A DNA stretch of 7,863 bases, from positions 1 through 7,863 of the forward strand of contig CAMWOK010000128.1 in assembly GCA_947175845.1 (NCBI GenBank), given 5' to 3'. A program made the position numbers and the translations under genes. Of the stretch, positions 5,423 to 7,863 are shown one piece after another. The stretch comes from an uncultured Lachnospiraceae bacterium (GTDB lineage Bacteria > Bacillota > Clostridia > Lachnospirales > Lachnospiraceae). Under the pieces are notes generated by a model. That model did no database searches. It was not told the origin of the DNA and was given only the letters and a program-made list of their open reading frames with translations. Position 1 is the first letter of the stretch; every line of letters begins with the position of its first letter.

Positions 5423-7483
5423 TCACAGCATCAGCTGCCCCTCAATCCCGTCAAAATCGATCACTCTCACCGTGCCGTCCCTGTGTGTGATAGTGACAGG
5501 ACCGTAGCCGCCTTTCGCCTGCGGGTCGGTGTACACAATCTTCTGAATCGGGAACAGCTCGTCCTCCGCAAAGTCCGCAAGGTCCTCCTTCGTGATGACC
5601 TGCGAAACCAGTATCGCCTGCTCATAATGGTTGTGGCTGCGCCTTGCGGTCTCGGCGTAGACGACGACAGACTTTTCCGAGTCGGGATTTGTGCCGGTGC
5701 TGTTCACCGTTTTGAGGCAGTCCCAGCCGTCGTAGATCGTCATGGCAAGCTGTTTTTCGCGCCCTGTGAAATCCCTGCCTTTCAAAATGACTGCACGCGC
5801 AGTTCCGCCCTCATAGTCCTGTTCCTTCGCGATGCATTCCGTGCCGTTGTCCGGAAAACCGTACGCGCCGAGCGTCAGCGTGACGGGCTTTTTGAACAGC
5901 CGCAGCCTGTCCGCGCGCACCACGCCAAAAGGCACCGTGTAATCCGCAAGGTTTACCGCCTGTATCCAGTGGCATTCTGTCTCCAGCTCGTAGCCGAAAA
6001 ACTGCCTGCGGTAGAGCACACCGTCCCGCTCCCCGTACCAGAACGTCACATTCGCCCTGTCATACGTGTCGGCAGTCTTGTCATGCAGCACATACTGCTG
6101 CGCCTCAACGTCCCTGCGCGGCGCTGACTCCCACGGATATTTTGTGTTAAAGCAGAGCTTTGCATAATTCCACATGCCGTGCTCGTCCGTCTTGTCCTTC
6201 ACAACCTTTCCGGTTCTCAATATGGTCTCGCCGTTTGCCCCGTGGTTGCTAAAGCACAGCGCGGGACCGTCGAGCACCGTCGTTTTGACCTCCTTCGCGC
6301 CCAGCTTCTCCCATGTTCCGTTGCTCTCCTTCGCTGTCCAGAAAGGATGGTCGGCGGGCAGGTGCAGGCACAGAAATGCCTTTCCCAGCCAGAACGGGGA
6401 CTCCGCGCACGAATACCCCTGTACAAGCGGCGTAAACTGCCCGTAGAAGCCCAGCGTCGGGACTCCCCTGTACAGAAAGTCCGCGCGCCCCATAAACTGC
6501 ATCAGGGATCCGGACGAAATGCGCCGCGCAAGCCCGGGGTTGGCCGCGCTGCTGCGCAGCATCAGATTGCCGTCAAAGGCGCTGGTCGCGGCAGTGCGGT
6601 AGATGCTGCTCCTGCCCCACATGTTCGTGAAACCGTCCGCGTCAAAAAAGTCCGCGTAGGTCCGCATCAGCGCGTTGGAATTTTCCTCAAACTTCCTCGC
6701 CAGATACGGCTCCTGCACATAGCCGTACCACTGGTTCCACAGCGGCGCGTAGACGTTGAACGCCCAGCAGGAATAGTAGTCAAACGAATGCCCGTCGCGG
6801 TACCAGCCGTCGCCCGCATAGTAGGCGAGAACCGCCTGCGCGTGCTCCCGCATGATATTCGCATCGATCGCGTAGCCCTCCATATGGAGAAACGCCATGT
6901 CGAGCATGTTGAAAAGACGCCAGTTCTGCGGCACGGTATTTCCATGTGCGTACTCGATCAGAAAATCCGCGATGACGTCTTTCTCCTCTTTTGTGTAGGT
7001 GTCCCATATCTCCTCCCTGCTCATCCACAAACAGATCACCAGCGCGCACGTCTCAACGGTCTGCTGGAACGCGCGAAATGGATTGGGATCCTCTGACAGC
7101 TTTTTGCACTCCGCATAGCTTCCCACGTACACGGGGTCACCAGGCGTACATGCGCGCAGTATCTGGCTTTTGTAATAATTTCTGACACAGATGTCATTTA
7201 ATACGAGCTTTGGCCTGATATGGATGAGCGGCGCGGCGATAAAGAGCGAGCGCGCAAGCCCCTCAAAATACTCCGCCTTGTGCTCCCACACCGCGTCAGC
7301 GCTGTGCGGATAGGTCACATCTGTCTCCTTGCGCGGCATCACGACGGGGTCGTCAAAATTTCTGATATTCTGGAAAATGCCATTTAAGAGGTACTCCGCC
7401 GCCTCTATCCAGCTCTCCCGCGTCAGACCGGTATACGGGCTCAGATCGCAGTCCAAATGGTTCGGTTCAAATACATTTTTCAC
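5423..7483 (-). CDS. DUF2264 family protein, probable uronic-acid glycoside hydrolase
   Basis: A 686-residue protein matching DUF2264 (PF10022), which I recall as linked to CAZy family GH154, an exo-beta-glucuronidase family; that link should be checked. The N-terminal part (about 15-390) reads as an alpha/alpha-barrel catalytic domain. It carries TRESWIEAAEYLL (21-33), QNWRLFNML (186-194), DGWYRDG (225-231) and a WAFNVYAPLWNQWYGY stretch (240-255). The Asp and Trp of these segments are candidate active-site residues. The C-terminal part (about 400-686) is strand-rich and probably a beta-sandwich. There is no signal peptide, so the substrate would be imported oligosaccharide. Initiation is at GTG 7483, with GAGGT (7495-7491) 7 nt upstream. 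It lies 30 bp after the GH88 gene on the same strand, implying one operon. The gene ends 16 bp from the convergent FliB-family stop, with no clear terminator between them. Confidence 0.85.
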   Translation of the reverse strand: MKNVFEPNHLDCDLSPYTGLTRESWIEAAEYLLNGIFQNIRNFDDPVVMPRKETDVTYPHSADAVWEHKAEYFEGLARSLFIAAPLIHIRPKLVLNDICVRNYYKSQILRACTPGDPVYVGSYAECKKLSEDPNPFRAFQQTVETCALVICLWMSREEIWDTYTKEEKDVIADFLIEYAHGNTVPQNWRLFNMLDMAFLHMEGYAIDANIMREHAQAVLAYYAGDGWYRDGHSFDYYSCWAFNVYAPLWNQWYGYVQEPYLARKFEENSNALMRTYADFFDADGFTNMWGRSSIYRTAATSAFDGNLMLRSSAANPGLARRISSGSLMQFMGRADFLYRGVPTLGFYGQFTPLVQGYSCAESPFWLGKAFLCLHLPADHPFWTAKESNGTWEKLGAKEVKTTVLDGPALCFSNHGANGETILRTGKVVKDKTDEHGMWNYAKLCFNTKYPWESAPRRDVEAQQYVLHDKTADTYDRANVTFWYGERDGVLYRRQFFGYELETECHWIQAVNLADYTVPFGVVRADRLRLFKKPVTLTLGAYGFPDNGTECIAKEQDYEGGTARAVILKGRDFTGREKQLAMTIYDGWDCLKTVNSTGTNPDSEKSVVVYAETARRSHNHYEQAILVSQVITKEDLADFAEDELFPIQKIVYTDPQAKGGYGPVTITHRDGTVRVIDFDGIEGQLML

Positions 7484-7513
7484 ACCAATTACCTCATTAA
7501 CTATTGTTTTCTT

Positions 7514-7863
7514 TTACCAGATAAACAGTTCTTTCCCTGTCAGCTTCCAGACTGCCTCGATAAAATAGTAGTCGCCGTAGATAATCGAGAACTCATGCTT
7601 CGGGTCATGGTACGCCGCGGTGCACTTCTCGACCAGATTGTCCACACGCTCATCCCAATTGCAGCGTTTGTCCGCAAGTGCTTTGAGCAGTTCCAGCGCC
7701 GCGTCCTCGTACTTTGCCTTCTCATCCTCCGGCACATATTTTGCCAGCTCGAGAAGGCCGCAGGACACAATCGCCGCCGCGGTGGAGTCCTCGTAAGCCG
7801 GTGTCGCGGGCTGCCTGAAATCGACGGGGATGAGCTTCGAGTCCGGGATGCTGGCGATAAAAT
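7514..7863 (-). CDS. GH88 unsaturated uronyl hydrolase, C-terminal fragment (5' end beyond window)
   Basis: The last 115 residues of a gene that continues past the right edge. GH88 enzymes remove the unsaturated 4,5-uronic acid left at the non-reducing end by polysaccharide lyases, through hydration of the double bond in an alpha/alpha-barrel. Two family-typical C-terminal blocks are visible: VDFRQP...EDSTAAAIVSCGLLELA (codons near 7825-7740) and IIYGDYYFIEAVWKL near the end. The protein ends FIW at the TAA (7514-7516), as full-length members do, so the C-terminus is complete. The catalytic Asp residues of the family are in the missing part. The DUF2264 gene follows 30 bp downstream on the same strand, supporting a shared uronic-acid catabolic operon. 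The related family GH105 is less likely but not excluded. Confidence 0.8.
   Translation of the reverse strand, partial: FIASIPDSKLIPVDFRQPATPAYEDSTAAAIVSCGLLELAKYVPEDEKAKYEDAALELLKALADKRCNWDERVDNLVEKCTAAYHDPKHEFSIIYGDYYFIEAVWKLTGKELFIW

Noticed and set aside
5189..6127. Plus-strand 312-codon open frame
   Set aside because: Out of frame over the FliB-family 3' end and then antisense to DUF2264; no ribosome binding site or family features. Codon bias leaves long open antisense frames here.
6179..7096. Plus-strand 305-codon open frame
   Set aside because: Entirely antisense to the DUF2264 gene, Arg/Val/His-rich as expected for a shadow frame.

Overview
The window reads like the chromosome of a gut-type Lachnospiraceae or related Clostridia (Firmicutes). 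The basis is the mid-range GC content, strong GGAGG-type ribosome binding sites, near-consensus sigma-A promoters, a cytoplasmic BspA-type leucine-rich-repeat protein, an orphan FliB-like cysteine-cluster protein and a carbohydrate locus pairing GH88 with DUF2264. Species cannot be fixed from the sequence.

Layout, left to right. A DEAD-box RNA helicase runs on the minus strand from 1450 off the left edge (483 residues visible, ending inside the C-terminal DbpA-type RNA-binding domain). Its leader, 1451-1525, follows an excellent promoter (TTGACT, 17 bp, TATAAT). It can fold into two mutually exclusive hairpins, one of which would bury the Shine-Dalgarno sequence. Next come an unrecognised 204-residue protein (2181 to 1567, minus), a 162-bp near-perfect palindrome (2197-2358) and an ankyrin-like plus LRR_5 fusion protein (start best placed at 4175, stop at 2385, minus). 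The interval 4176-4338 is a divergent promoter region with two back-to-back sigma-A promoters and a small repeat/palindrome over the minus-strand -35 box. On the plus strand, 4339-5406 encodes a FliB-family protein. It converges, with a 16-bp gap, on a minus-strand operon: the C-terminal end of a GH88 unsaturated uronyl hydrolase (7863 to 7514, start outside the window), then a DUF2264 protein (7483 to 5423).

How the genes fit together. GH88 and DUF2264 are adjacent, co-oriented and 30 bp apart, so they are probably co-transcribed for breakdown of uronic-acid-containing oligosaccharides. The helicase is a housekeeping/cold-adaptation type gene with its own promoter. The LRR protein, the palindrome and the 204-residue gene may share one transcript, in which the palindrome would form a giant hairpin directly abutting the ribosome binding site of the downstream gene.

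The two most interesting signals are non-coding. The first is the 162-nt palindrome, whose imperfections are almost all G-U compatible on the minus strand only, as if the RNA hairpin rather than the DNA palindrome were maintained. The second is the switch-like helicase leader. No RNA genes, CRISPR array, integrase or transposase gene was seen. No gene-free stretch exceeds 300 bp.
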